From the NCBI RefSeq assembly GCF_003148745.1, contig NZ_QGGU01000003.1, positions 1 through 64,000 on the forward strand: a stretch of 64,000 nucleotides of DNA, written 5' to 3'. The notes beneath the pieces were generated by a model. It did no database searches and was not told the origin of the DNA. It was given only the letters and a program-made list of their open reading frames with translations. The position numbers and the translations under genes are program-made. Below are positions 42,471 through 52,121 of this stretch, one piece after another (within the stretch, counting starts at the first letter, position 1; each line of letters starts with the position of its first letter). This DNA is from Pleionea mediterranea (GTDB taxonomy: Bacteria > Pseudomonadota > Gammaproteobacteria > Enterobacterales > Kangiellaceae).

Positions 42471-45203
42471 ATGGCAAAGCAATTGCGAGACGTCAAAACG
42501 ATTTCACAAGGTGATCAGTCCATTAAAATGATCAGCTTCGATAAAATTGCCAAGCAATACAATCTGGATCGCCTGCCCTACTCGATTAAAATTTTGCTGG
42601 AAAACCTGTTACGCCACGAAGAAGACCCCTTTGTCTCCAGTGATGATATTGAGCAATTAGCCAAATGGGATACCGACAATCCGGCCGATCATGAAATTGC
42701 CTTTGTGCCTGCACGGGTAATTTTGCAGGACTTTACCGGAGTACCGGCCATTGTTGATTTAGCGGCAATGCGAAACGCCATGAAACGACTGGGCGGCAAA
42801 GCGGAAAAAATCAATCCGTTTAATCCGGTTGAACTGGTTATTGATCACTCGGTGATGGTGGATCACTTTGCCACCGCCGACTCGTTTGAAAAAAATACCA
42901 AAATAGAAATAGAACGCAACGCTGAGCGTTATCAGTTTTTAAAATGGGGTCAGTCAGCGTTTAGTAATTTTAAAGTGGTACCGCCCGGACGCGGCATCGT
43001 GCATCAGGTTAATCTGGAGTATCTGGCGCGCTGTGTATTTAACGTCGAAAAAGACGGTGAGCGCTGGGCTTACCCCGACACATTAGTCGGTACCGACTCC
43101 CACACCACCATGATTAATGGTCTTGGCATACTCGGTTGGGGTGTTGGTGGTATTGAAGCCGAAGCCGCCATGCTTGGCCAGCCCGTAACCATGCTGATCC
43201 CGAAAGTGGTAGGCTTTAAACTCACCGGAAAACTCAAAACCGGCGTCACCGCAACCGATATGGTATTAACCATTACCGAACGTTTAAGAGAACATGGGGT
43301 TGTCGGTAAATTTGTTGAATTTTATGGTCCGGGCTTAAAACACTTAAGCACCGCAGACCGAGCCACTATTTCTAATATGGCTCCCGAATACGGCGCTACT
43401 TGCGGTATCTTCCCACTGGATGAAGAGAGCAATCGATACCTAAAACTCACCGGTCGCGACGATGAACATATTAAAATGGTCGAGTCATACGCCAAAAACC
43501 TGGGGATCTGGCACGATGACGACACCCCGGAAGCCAGCTTCCATGAAGATATCGAGTTTGATTTATCGTCTATTGTTCCTTCCATTGCAGGCCCTAAACG
43601 CCCGCAAGATCGCATCGCCCTGTCGGATGCTGCCAGAAAATTTGAAGACTGGCTTGAAGAGCGCATCAGCTTAATCGAATTACCCGAGCAAAGTGACTTT
43701 GCCGCCGAAGGTGGCAGTGCCGCTGATGATAACGCCAATAAACTGTCTCATCAGGGTGTCAGTGTTGATTTTAACGATCACAAATTTGAATTATCGCCCG
43801 GTGCGGTTGTGATTGCGGCGATTACCAGTTGTACCAATACCTCAAACCCTTCGGTTATGGTTGCAGCTGGTTTAATGGCGAAAAAAGCCCGCGAAAAAGG
43901 ACTTATGACCAAGCCCTGGGTGAAAACCTCATTTGCCCCCGGTTCTCAGGTGGTTACAGAATACCTTAAAAATGCTGGCTTAATGGATGAACTCGACGGA
44001 CTTGGGTTTAATCTGGTGGGTTATGGCTGCACAACCTGTATTGGTAACTCAGGTCCATTGCCCGAACCCATCGAACAGGCCATTCGCATTGGTAAATTGC
44101 CAGTCTGCTCGGTACTGTCGGGTAATCGAAACTTTGAAGGCCGTATTCATTCTGATATCGCCGCTAACTATCTAGCATCGCCACCTCTGGTTGTTGCCTA
44201 TGCTCTTGCCGGTAATATGCAAATGGACATTACCAAAGAGCCGCTCGGTAATGATGACAAAGGCAATCCGGTTTATTTAAAAGATATCTGGCCCGATGAA
44301 AAAGAAATCAAAAAGATTGCCGATGAGTTTGTGTCGCAAAACCTGTTCAGTGAAAAGTACGCCGATGTCTACACCGGCAATAAAGTCTGGGATGATCTAA
44401 AAGTCTCTGACGACACTATTTATGACTGGCCTGACTCAAGCTACATCAAGCACCCACCCTTCTTTACCGAAATGGACAAAGAGACCTCGGACATAGAGCC
44501 GATTAAAAATGCACGTTGTCTGGTAAAAGTGGGCGACAGTATTACCACCGACCACATCTCCCCTGCTGGCGCCATTGCCGAGCATAGTCCGGCTGGCGAA
44601 TACCTTAAATCGCTCGATATAGACGTTAAAGATTTTAATTCCTATGGCTCACGTCGTGGTAATCACGAAGTGATGATGCGCGGAACCTTTGCCAATGTCA
44701 GACTGAAAAACAAACTGGCACCGGGCACCGAAGGCAGCCATACCACGCACTATCCTTCCGGTGATGAAATTTCTATTTTTGATGCCGCGCAAAAATATCA
44801 GAACGATAAGGTCGCTTCCGTAGTGATTGCCGGTAAAGAATACGGCACCGGCTCGAGTCGTGACTGGGCAGCCAAAGGACCCAGCCTGTTAGGTATTCGG
44901 GCAGTAATGGCCGAATCTTACGAGCGTATACATCGTTCCAACTTAATTGGTATGGGCATTTTGCCATTGCAATTTAAAAATGGTGAAGGTGCCGATAAGT
45001 ACGATTTAAAAGGTGATGAGTGTTTTTCTATTCCGGCTATTAAATCTGGCGATAAAACCGTTACGGTTTCAGTAACCGACGATGACGGCAACGAAAAACA
45101 ATCCATTGAAATGATCATTCGTATCGATACCGAAAATGAATTTCAATACTTTTCAAATGGCGGCATTCTGCACTACGTTATTCGAAACTTACTGAATAAA
45201 TAA
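42471..45203 (+). CDS. acnA: Aconitate hydratase A
   Basis: The start is ATG at 42471 with GGAG seven bases upstream; an ATG twelve bases further up lies before the Shine-Dalgarno site. The 910-residue length is that of AcnA. Cluster ligands are in ITSCTNTSNPSVM and GYGCTTCIGNSGP, with the active-site segments DSHTTMINGLGILGWGVGGIE and GSSRDWAAKGP. It isomerises citrate to isocitrate through a 4Fe-4S cluster in the cytoplasm. A strong terminator follows. Confidence 0.97.
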   Translation: MAKQLRDVKTISQGDQSIKMISFDKIAKQYNLDRLPYSIKILLENLLRHEEDPFVSSDDIEQLAKWDTDNPADHEIAFVPARVILQDFTGVPAIVDLAAMRNAMKRLGGKAEKINPFNPVELVIDHSVMVDHFATADSFEKNTKIEIERNAERYQFLKWGQSAFSNFKVVPPGRGIVHQVNLEYLARCVFNVEKDGERWAYPDTLVGTDSHTTMINGLGILGWGVGGIEAEAAMLGQPVTMLIPKVVGFKLTGKLKTGVTATDMVLTITERLREHGVVGKFVEFYGPGLKHLSTADRATISNMAPEYGATCGIFPLDEESNRYLKLTGRDDEHIKMVESYAKNLGIWHDDDTPEASFHEDIEFDLSSIVPSIAGPKRPQDRIALSDAARKFEDWLEERISLIELPEQSDFAAEGGSAADDNANKLSHQGVSVDFNDHKFELSPGAVVIAAITSCTNTSNPSVMVAAGLMAKKAREKGLMTKPWVKTSFAPGSQVVTEYLKNAGLMDELDGLGFNLVGYGCTTCIGNSGPLPEPIEQAIRIGKLPVCSVLSGNRNFEGRIHSDIAANYLASPPLVVAYALAGNMQMDITKEPLGNDDKGNPVYLKDIWPDEKEIKKIADEFVSQNLFSEKYADVYTGNKVWDDLKVSDDTIYDWPDSSYIKHPPFFTEMDKETSDIEPIKNARCLVKVGDSITTDHISPAGAIAEHSPAGEYLKSLDIDVKDFNSYGSRRGNHEVMMRGTFANVRLKNKLAPGTEGSHTTHYPSGDEISIFDAAQKYQNDKVASVVIAGKEYGTGSSRDWAAKGPSLLGIRAVMAESYERIHRSNLIGMGILPLQFKNGEGADKYDLKGDECFSIPAIKSGDKTVTVSVTDDDGNEKQSIEMIIRIDTENEFQYFSNGGILHYVIRNLLNK

Positions 45204-45213
45204 CCCAGAGTAT

Positions 45214-45270
45214 CAACGCCCCTCTAAACTTAAGCCTAAGTTTAGAGGGGCGTTCAAATAATTTTTTTTA
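45214..45270 (+). terminator. Intrinsic terminator of acnA
   Basis: An 18-base-pair perfect stem (AACGCCCCTCTAAACTTA and its complement) with a four-base loop, followed by ATTTTTTT after a short spacer. Confidence 0.9.
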
Positions 45271-45430
45271 AATTCCCCCTCCACTGTAACAAACCATAAG
45301 TTAATCACTATATCTTGGTTTCAAGTATTTTAAACATCGGTGATTCCATTACCATCATTAGACTTGGTAAACTGGTAATATTAGATTATTCGTTTTTAAT
45401 AACACAGATTATTTAACATAAAGAGATTTT

Positions 45431-46960
45431 ATGACTGAACAAAACGAAACCCTGTTAAACCTGCGCGTGATCACACCCGACGATTACCCCGAGTTAGCAG
45501 CGCTAATGGATATGGTGTATCCGGATATTGGCGGCGCCTGGCCAAAAGCAACCATTCAGGCATTGGTGAATGCGTTTCCCGATGGACAGGTTTGCATAGA
45601 AGACAACGGCAAGCTGGTCGCTGCGGCATTAACCATTAAAGTGGATTACAATCGTTATGCCTCCAAACATACCTACAAAGATATTGTCAGTGATAAAGAA
45701 ATTGCCAAACACAACGATCGCGGCGATGCACTCTACGGGCTGGATGTCTTTGTCCATCCAGAATATCGGGGATCTCGACTGGGCCGACGGCTTTACGAAG
45801 CAAGACGCGAACTTTGCCGCGCATTAAATTTAAAAGCCATATTAGCGGGCGGACGAATTCCTGGCTATCGCGATCACGCAAACTTATCGGTGAACGAATA
45901 CATCGACAAAGTAAAGCGCAAAGAATTATACGATCCCATTTTATCGTTTCAGCTGGCCAATGACTTCGATATCAAACGTTTAATGCACCAATACCTGCCC
46001 GAAGATAAAAAGTCAAAAGGCTTTGCCACTCTGTTGGAATGGGACAATATTTTTTATGAAGAAGATACGGTTTCCATTCACGAAGCGGAAAAATCCATTG
46101 TTCGAATTGGGGTTGTGCAATGGCAAATGAGCACCGCTCGTTCCTTAGAAGATTTATTAAGTCAGGCCGAGTTCTTTATTGCTTCATTGGCCGACTATCA
46201 ATCTGACTTTGCACTGTTTCCCGAATTTTTTAGTGCGCCACTGATGGGACTTGCACCGGAAAAATCACCGGTGGAAGCCATCAAGTTTCTTGCAGAATTC
46301 AGCGAAGACATTCGCAATCGCTTTTCACAGCTTGCTGTCACCTACAACATTAATATCATTGCTGGCAGCTTGCCGGTGCAGGAAAAAAACCGGCTGTATA
46401 ATGTGTCCTACCTGTGTCATCGCGATGGCAGCATCGATGAGCAATATAAAATTCACATTACGCCACACGAAAAACGCGACTGGGTACTTGATGGCGGCGA
46501 TACCATAAAAGTCATTGAAACCGATGCCGGTAAAGTGGGTATTTTAATCTGTTACGACAGTGAATTTCCTGAACTGGGAAGACTGCTCGCCGAACAAGAT
46601 GTGCAAATTCTGTTTGTGCCCTTTTGGGTGGATACCAAAAATGGATACCTTCGTGTTCGTACCTGCGCACAGGCCAGAGCGATTGAAAATGAATGCTATG
46701 TCGCCATCGCAGGCAGCGTTGGTAACTTGCCCCGGGTTGATAATGTGGCCATTCAATACGCTCAGTCCGCAGTATTCTCCCCATCGGATGTTTACTTCCC
46801 ACATGATGCCATCATTGCTGAAGCCACGGCTAATGCAGAAATGATGATATACGCCGATGTCGACCTCAATAAGCTAAAGCTGTTGAATACCGAAGGATCG
46901 GTCAATAACCTTAAAGATCGTCGTCTGGATATGTATCAGGTAAAAACTTTAAATAAATAG
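45431..46960 (+). CDS. GNAT acetyltransferase-nitrilase fusion
   Basis: This 509-residue protein has two domains. Residues about 10-190 are a GNAT domain (LDVFVHPEYRGSRLGRRLY with the acetyl-CoA loop). About 225-500 is a carbon-nitrogen hydrolase domain: Glu265 (LFPEFFSAP), Lys in HITPHEKRDW, and Cys374 (LICYDSEFPE) form the Glu-Lys-Cys triad. This fusion is known as a bacterial family, with unknown physiological substrate; the hydrolase may cleave an amide and the GNAT move the acyl group. It is a single gene between two terminators, so it is not in an operon. Confidence 0.95.
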   Translation: MTEQNETLLNLRVITPDDYPELAALMDMVYPDIGGAWPKATIQALVNAFPDGQVCIEDNGKLVAAALTIKVDYNRYASKHTYKDIVSDKEIAKHNDRGDALYGLDVFVHPEYRGSRLGRRLYEARRELCRALNLKAILAGGRIPGYRDHANLSVNEYIDKVKRKELYDPILSFQLANDFDIKRLMHQYLPEDKKSKGFATLLEWDNIFYEEDTVSIHEAEKSIVRIGVVQWQMSTARSLEDLLSQAEFFIASLADYQSDFALFPEFFSAPLMGLAPEKSPVEAIKFLAEFSEDIRNRFSQLAVTYNINIIAGSLPVQEKNRLYNVSYLCHRDGSIDEQYKIHITPHEKRDWVLDGGDTIKVIETDAGKVGILICYDSEFPELGRLLAEQDVQILFVPFWVDTKNGYLRVRTCAQARAIENECYVAIAGSVGNLPRVDNVAIQYAQSAVFSPSDVYFPHDAIIAEATANAEMMIYADVDLNKLKLLNTEGSVNNLKDRRLDMYQVKTLNK

Positions 46961-46981
46961 CCCTTTTTTACTTCAAAATCG

Positions 46982-47014
46982 AGAAAAAAAAGCGGCTTTA
47001 TAGCCGCTTTTTAC
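46982..47014 (+). terminator. Intrinsic terminator after the GNAT-nitrilase gene
   Basis: AAAAAAGCGGC, a short loop and GCCGCTTTTT. It can work on both strands but has only the upstream gene to serve. Confidence 0.85.
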
Positions 47015-47218
47015 TAATATCATCTAAACCCTTCCTTGTTCACAATTTCATCAAAAATCAATAACATAACTTGTACTTTCAGGGCCTATGGCATATACCT
47101 TATAAATGAATAAAGTCCGTTTATAAGTTAGAGCGTGTTTATCTTTGGTTCTTTGAGATGCAGCCAGGGCAATCCGAAAGGATTTGAATCAAATTAAGCG
47201 TAAAAGTCGAGTCAAGTT

Positions 47219-49765
47219 ATGAAGGATAAAGATAAAAACAGTAAAGTAGCTGACAAATCTTTTGCGGGTAAAAGCGTTTCGGATAAAGTAGACGCCACTC
47301 AAGAATCGCCAACTGATTATCCACACACTAATGAATTACAATCATTAACCGATAACTTTGAAAAAAAAATCCCGAGCTACCTAGATCGAATTAATGAAAC
47401 CTGGGGCAGCCTGAACTATGTTCAATGGGATCCGGCAGTAGCAAAGTCTCTTCAACTGTTTTGCCATCGTATGACCGGAAGTTTGGCCACTTATGGCTTT
47501 ACCGAGTTGAGCAACAAGGTTGAATCCATAGCAACTTTGCTGCAACAGGTATTGGATGATCGGCAAAAACTGACCGAAGATTTTTTCGACTCGATTAACC
47601 AGATCATTAAAAAACTTGAATTTACACCTGCCTCTCAAGAAAACCATAAATCTATCACACCGGCTAAAGCACAATCACAAATGGCGAAAGATAAACGCCC
47701 AATTATTATTGTCGATGACGATGAAGACACGGCACTCTACGTGCAAGAATTATTGCGTCAGTTTGGTTACCAATGTCATTATTGCTTAAGCATTAAAAAC
47801 TTGATGGAAACAGTTAAATCCATTGAACCCAGCGTCGTTGTTATGGATATTAATTTTCCAGAAGGCAGATTTGCTGGCATTAAGGCCATTAAATACCTTA
47901 GGGACTCGCTCGGCTTTCGAGTTCCAGTCATTATGCATTCCGCTCGTGGCGATATTAAAGTGCGAATACAGGCCTCACACTATGGCTGTGACGGTTTTTT
48001 AAGTAAGCCGGTTAACTCGGAAGAATTAATTGCTGCTATTGACAAGGTTGTTGATATCAGTGGCTTCCATGATCGCCGGGTATTAATCATTGATGATGAT
48101 CGCACCATTGCCATGTATTACCGCGCGGTGCTAAAAAAAATGGGAATTGAAACCAAACATATTGCCGATCCCATGAACTCAATTAAAGCCATCAGTGAAT
48201 ACCAACCACATTTAATCCTGCTGGATAATATGATGCCGGGCATTACCGGTGTAGAGCTGGCAAAACTGTTAAAACAGGATCCCCGACTGATGACCACAGG
48301 CATTCTGTTTATATCCGCGGATCATGACTTAACCCTATCCGATAAAGCTTTTTCACTGGGTGCAGACGGTTTTTTGCAGAAGCCGGTTTCTCAGGAGCAA
48401 CTTAGTAATGCGGTTAGAGATTACCTAATCGCCAATCGCCGTAAAACAGCAAAGCTGGAACACATTGTAAAAACCAGTCATCGAACTCGACTAAGTACCC
48501 AAAATTATTTTTATACTCAGGCAGAAACTTTATTACTGCACGATCACAACAATTATCACGCACTGTTAATGATCACAATAGAAGGGTTTGACCGATATAC
48601 TCGAGCAGTAGGAATGGCCAAAGCAAGCTTATTAATGGAAGATATCGCTTCCCATTTAAGTGATAAAATCAACTTGGCATTTAATAACAAAACCATAGCA
48701 ACCCGACTTGGTGACAGCAGCTTTATTATATTAGTCACCCAAAAACATCTACATGATATTTTGGCTCAATGTGACAGTTTGATTAAAGAAGTTAATCTAT
48801 TTTTCAAATCCTTGTCCGGCGATAAAGCTGATTGTCATATTAAATCTTCCGTGGCTCCGACAACGGAAGGACAAGATTCCATTGAATCACTTATATCTCG
48901 CTGCGAAAAGCAACTACAACATGCAAACAAAACAAACGTTAATATTTGCGATGAACCACTGATTGATAATCAAGCAAATAAATTATCAAGCACAGATTTA
49001 TCCAATATTGAACAACTCTTAATGCAAAAGCAGTACTCACTGGTCTTTCAACCTATTTTATCCATAAACGCCCATCAAAAAGGTCAATACATTGTTGACT
49101 CTTTTGTCAGGTTGTCCGATCAGAAAAGCAAATATTATTCTCCGGCCCAGTTTTTTCCATTAATTAAGGATAAAACTCAGTTTACACAATTGGACAGGTA
49201 CGTTATAGAGACGGTTATCGAACAGTTAAGTACAATGAACAAGTCCGTTCAACGAGAAGTATTTATTCAAGCACACCTAAGTGATTATGCGCTTAATAAT
49301 CGCGACACCCTGCTTTGGATAAGCAACAGTTTACGCAACAAACGAATTTTAAATCCGGCCACTTTAGTTTTTGAGCTGTCTGAAAAAAGTGTACTCAGGT
49401 ACAGTGATGCGGCTCAATATTTTTCTGAAAAAGTGCATCTGCTTGGTTGTCATGTCGCCATTAATGGCTTTGGAGAATCTAATAAATCCTATGCTTTACT
49501 GGATAAAATAAAACCAAACTCTATAAAGTTTAAAGCCGATATGCTGTGTCAAAAGTCGGCTAAAGACACCTCGCAATTGAAAGTACTTTCTGACTCAATA
49601 AGCAAAGCTCAGGAACAAAACATTCAGGTCATAGCCACCAATGTAGAAGATGCCAGCATGTTAAGTGAGCTGTATTCAAAAGGTATATATTTATTTCAGG
49701 GCTACTTTATAACCCGCCCCGCTGAAACCATTAATCTGGAATCAATTGAATCCTTCGATATTTAA
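47219..49765 (+). CDS. Hpt-REC-REC protein with degenerate GGDEF and EAL domains
   Basis: In this 848-residue soluble protein, an Hpt domain has phosphoryl-accepting His83 in LFCHRMTGSLATYGF. Two receiver domains follow, with acceptors Asp210 (VVVMDINFP) and Asp336 (LILLDNMMPG). A GGDEF-like domain has its motif reduced to LGDSSF (497-502), and an EAL-like domain has DSF (627-629) instead of EAL and NGFG in place of DDFG, while keeping the LVFQPILSI start. Both output domains should be catalytically dead and may instead bind c-di-GMP, as in FimX-type proteins. Three phosphotransfer modules on one chain suggest a phosphorelay hub. Confidence 0.88.
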   Translation: MKDKDKNSKVADKSFAGKSVSDKVDATQESPTDYPHTNELQSLTDNFEKKIPSYLDRINETWGSLNYVQWDPAVAKSLQLFCHRMTGSLATYGFTELSNKVESIATLLQQVLDDRQKLTEDFFDSINQIIKKLEFTPASQENHKSITPAKAQSQMAKDKRPIIIVDDDEDTALYVQELLRQFGYQCHYCLSIKNLMETVKSIEPSVVVMDINFPEGRFAGIKAIKYLRDSLGFRVPVIMHSARGDIKVRIQASHYGCDGFLSKPVNSEELIAAIDKVVDISGFHDRRVLIIDDDRTIAMYYRAVLKKMGIETKHIADPMNSIKAISEYQPHLILLDNMMPGITGVELAKLLKQDPRLMTTGILFISADHDLTLSDKAFSLGADGFLQKPVSQEQLSNAVRDYLIANRRKTAKLEHIVKTSHRTRLSTQNYFYTQAETLLLHDHNNYHALLMITIEGFDRYTRAVGMAKASLLMEDIASHLSDKINLAFNNKTIATRLGDSSFIILVTQKHLHDILAQCDSLIKEVNLFFKSLSGDKADCHIKSSVAPTTEGQDSIESLISRCEKQLQHANKTNVNICDEPLIDNQANKLSSTDLSNIEQLLMQKQYSLVFQPILSINAHQKGQYIVDSFVRLSDQKSKYYSPAQFFPLIKDKTQFTQLDRYVIETVIEQLSTMNKSVQREVFIQAHLSDYALNNRDTLLWISNSLRNKRILNPATLVFELSEKSVLRYSDAAQYFSEKVHLLGCHVAINGFGESNKSYALLDKIKPNSIKFKADMLCQKSAKDTSQLKVLSDSISKAQEQNIQVIATNVEDASMLSELYSKGIYLFQGYFITRPAETINLESIESFDI

Positions 49766-49798
49766 AATATAAAGACACTTTTTATATTTTAATCTTTT

Positions 49799-50050
49799 TT
49801 ACTTAACAAATACTTTCTTTCCGATAATTTTAAATGCGGGGGTTCCGCGTATCAGGGTGTCTCTGGCAAAAACCGTATCACATTCAGCACATGTCGCCGG
49901 ATTAACCGTAAAATCCTTTGTAATGCGTTCTTTAAAACACTTGATCAAAGCACCTTTCCCACCTTTACGATATGTATAAAGCTGAGTTTTGCAGTGACTG
50001 CAATAGATATCAACAGTACGAGTGGGCCCTTTTTTATTTGGCTTTGCCAT
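49799..50050 (-). CDS. Small zinc-ribbon protein
   Basis: The 83-residue protein has two CxxC pairs, Cys17-Cys20 and Cys54-Cys57, and a further Cys38, in a basic sequence (many Lys and Arg). It looks like a small zinc ribbon that may bind nucleic acid. I do not recognise the family. It starts near 50050 with GAGGAGAAATGG, so a good ribosome binding site (GGAG) is present. It is 33 bases beyond the convergent Hpt-REC gene. Confidence 0.75.
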   Translation of the reverse strand: MAKPNKKGPTRTVDIYCSHCKTQLYTYRKGGKGALIKCFKERITKDFTVNPATCAECDTVFARDTLIRGTPAFKIIGKKVFVK

Positions 50051-50096
50051 TTCTCCTCAATTTTTGTCACTATAAACGCCGCCGATGATAAACACT

Positions 50097-50741
50097 CTAG
50101 TGCAATCGTTCAATCACTTCCGGGTGATTTAAAAATTGATGTAACTCATCCTGCGCATTTCCAAATAAAGTTGCATTGCTGGCCAATACTCGTAAGGCTT
50201 CAGAGACATTATCTTTTTCGTCGTTGGTTTGATTCAATTGTTGAGCCTGTTTTTTATCGTTAGTTTTAATAAATGAACGAATAAAATCCATATCGATTAA
50301 TCGCCCGGGACAGGTTTTTGAGGTTTTGTATTGAGCAGCCAGTTTATTTCGACTAATTAAATCATTCACTTCACGATGCCCAATTACAGAGTTCAGCGGT
50401 ATTGAATAGTCCGTCATTAAGCGATGAACCAAATCCAGCAAGGTTAATAACTGGGCATTGGTAAACTTCTCCTTATCGCCATGACCAACGCAACATATGC
50501 CAATGGAGCGATTATTTAATCCTAAGGTATGAGCCCCCCGTTGACTGAGAGATCTGCCTGACTCTAACGTGCCATCTTTTTTGTTATCATGTCGATCATT
50601 AAGTATAACGAAATGATAACCAATACCATCCCAGCCTCGAGCTTTATGCCATTGATCGATCTTAGCGGCGTCACAATTGCGGCCGGAATAGGCTGCAGTA
50701 TGGATAACAATATAAGATGGGACAAACGCATCATGACTCAT
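50097..50741 (-). CDS. N-acetylmuramoyl-L-alanine amidase (T7 lysozyme/PGRP type)
   Basis: The 214-residue protein has the amidase_2 zinc site His14 (VIHTAAYSG), His122 (VIGHREVN) and Cys144 (KTCPG), with Tyr42 in GIGYHF; this is the ligand set of T7 lysozyme, and it cleaves the bond between MurNAc and the peptide. RGAHTLGLNNRSIGIC also fits. There is no signal peptide, so it resembles a phage endolysin or a cytoplasmic recycling enzyme; no phage genes lie nearby. The C-terminal 60 residues (DEKDNVSEALRVLAS) are an extension with no known match. A good GGAGG site precedes the start. Confidence 0.88.
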   Translation of the reverse strand: MSHDAFVPSYIVIHTAAYSGRNCDAAKIDQWHKARGWDGIGYHFVILNDRHDNKKDGTLESGRSLSQRGAHTLGLNNRSIGICCVGHGDKEKFTNAQLLTLLDLVHRLMTDYSIPLNSVIGHREVNDLISRNKLAAQYKTSKTCPGRLIDMDFIRSFIKTNDKKQAQQLNQTNDEKDNVSEALRVLASNATLFGNAQDELHQFLNHPEVIERLH

Positions 50742-51006
50742 AATAACCTCCTGTTATTAAACCTATAATTTATAAAGAATAATTAGAGTGAGTTATTTAG
50801 AAAGCTTGATATTAAGTATTCCTTACAATTTAAAATCTTCAGAAAAAACTGCTTGTGATACATGCAACAAATTTTGTTAAGCTTCTGCTTTCCTTACTTC
50901 TGCATTCTATCCAATGTTAACTTTAGCCAATATTAACTTTAGTCAATCACAGGACTAATACCATCTAATATTTGAGATAATGAGGTATCCATCGCCAAGG
51001 GAAGTT

Positions 51007-51035
51007 ACTGAATAAAACGATAAGTTTTATTCAGT
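51007..51035. repeat. Inverted repeat across the stop codon of the GNAT gene
   Basis: Perfect 12-base arms (ACTGAATAAAAC/GTTTTATTCAGT) around a five-base loop. The right arm includes the stop codon. No T-run follows on the minus strand. Confidence 0.8.
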
Positions 51036-51557
51036 CGTCTTTTGATAATAAACACAGGGTGTATCACCCAATGGATCTTTGTGCAGGTACTTTTTTACAA
51101 AATCCATCCCTAGTTTTTTCATAATATGAATCGAGCCCAAGTTATTTTCATCGGCAACGGCTGAAAAATACTGAATGTCTTTATCAACGCTTAAGGTGTT
51201 CATAATCTGAGTGGCGGCTTCTGTGGCATAACCTTTACCCCAATGTGCTCTAAAAAATCGCCAGCCCAGTTCAAGATTATGATGTTCTGGCTGTTTCGAA
51301 AAAAACTGCATAGGTCGAACCAGTATCCAGCCAATAAACTCATTGTTTGGTTGTAAACCAACTCGCCACATCCCCCATCCTTTGGCAAAGTTGGTATAAC
51401 TCATCAACCTTGGCATATAAACGGTTTCAATCTCTTCTCGTGAACTGGGTTTACCACCATTAATATAGCGCATCACTTCGGGATCTTGATCCAGCTGATA
51501 AAAACTGTCGACGTCTTTATCGGTCATTAGCCGATAACAAAGCCGTTCTGAAGGCAT
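51027..51557 (-). CDS. GNAT family N-acetyltransferase
   Basis: I chose the ATG at 51557 (176 residues, MPSERLCYRLMTDKDV) because proteins of the acetyltransf_3 group start here. The frame is open 51 codons further, but that lead is not conserved-looking. Motif A is WRFFRAHWGKGYATEAATQI and the C-terminal strand contains NLGSIHIMKKLGMDF, as in RimJ/RimL-type enzymes that modify proteins or small amines. The substrate is unknown. Transcribed toward the amidase gene. Confidence 0.85.
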   Translation of the reverse strand: MPSERLCYRLMTDKDVDSFYQLDQDPEVMRYINGGKPSSREEIETVYMPRLMSYTNFAKGWGMWRVGLQPNNEFIGWILVRPMQFFSKQPEHHNLELGWRFFRAHWGKGYATEAATQIMNTLSVDKDIQYFSAVADENNLGSIHIMKKLGMDFVKKYLHKDPLGDTPCVYYQKTTE

Positions 51558-52121
51558 TATGTTTACTTCGTTTTGCTGGGTCACTGTAATATCCTTGATA
51601 TAAAATATTTGCTTTCTATGCGTTGCACTTTGGAGTTGAATCTGCGCAATATAAATGCGAAAACTCTCATTAAAAACATTGTATCCATTAGTGCTAAAGT
51701 TGTCCCACATAAAATCATTACTGTCTCAAATAAAACCATTATTGTCTCAACTAAAAAATCAAGGCTGTCTCAAAATAGCCTTTCAAACTTACTATCTGCG
51801 TCTTTTACTTCTATAGAAAGCGTTAAACCGCCATCACATTATTTCAGATTAGGTGATTTCCCCTATCCGTTTTAAGGGTAATTACTCTTTCTCTTTTAGC
51901 CAAAATTCATAAGGATAGACAGCGCAAATGTTCTGCTCATGGCTACCGTAATTATATTAACGATAAACCTCGGTAAACAATACTGTGTCATTACAGTCGA
52001 GTTTCAACTTTCCTTGTTTTAACCGGGCGTGTTTGACTTGTCGTATTTTAACCAGAAAAGAGCAGAGCATTCTGGGAGCTAATCAAGCTAATCCATCAAT
52101 AATAATGACAGGACCAAATTC
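51558..52121. promoter_or_regulatory. Divergent region with phased TGTCTCAA repeats
   Basis: About 560 bases between the divergent GNAT and M36 peptidase genes. Four copies of TGTCYCAN start at 51701, 51722, 51743 and 51766 (21, 21 and 23 bases apart, near two helical turns), each followed by an A-rich stretch. They look like an array of regulator-binding sites. The peptidase start has ACAGGA as its ribosome binding site. Confidence 0.5.

Noticed and set aside
47219-49765. Active diguanylate cyclase/phosphodiesterase
   Set aside because: GGDEF is LGDSSF and EAL is DSF, so the catalytic residues are absent.
51558-51710. 51-residue N-terminal extension of the GNAT protein
   Set aside because: It lacks GNAT features and a ribosome binding site; the family start is the ATG at 51557.
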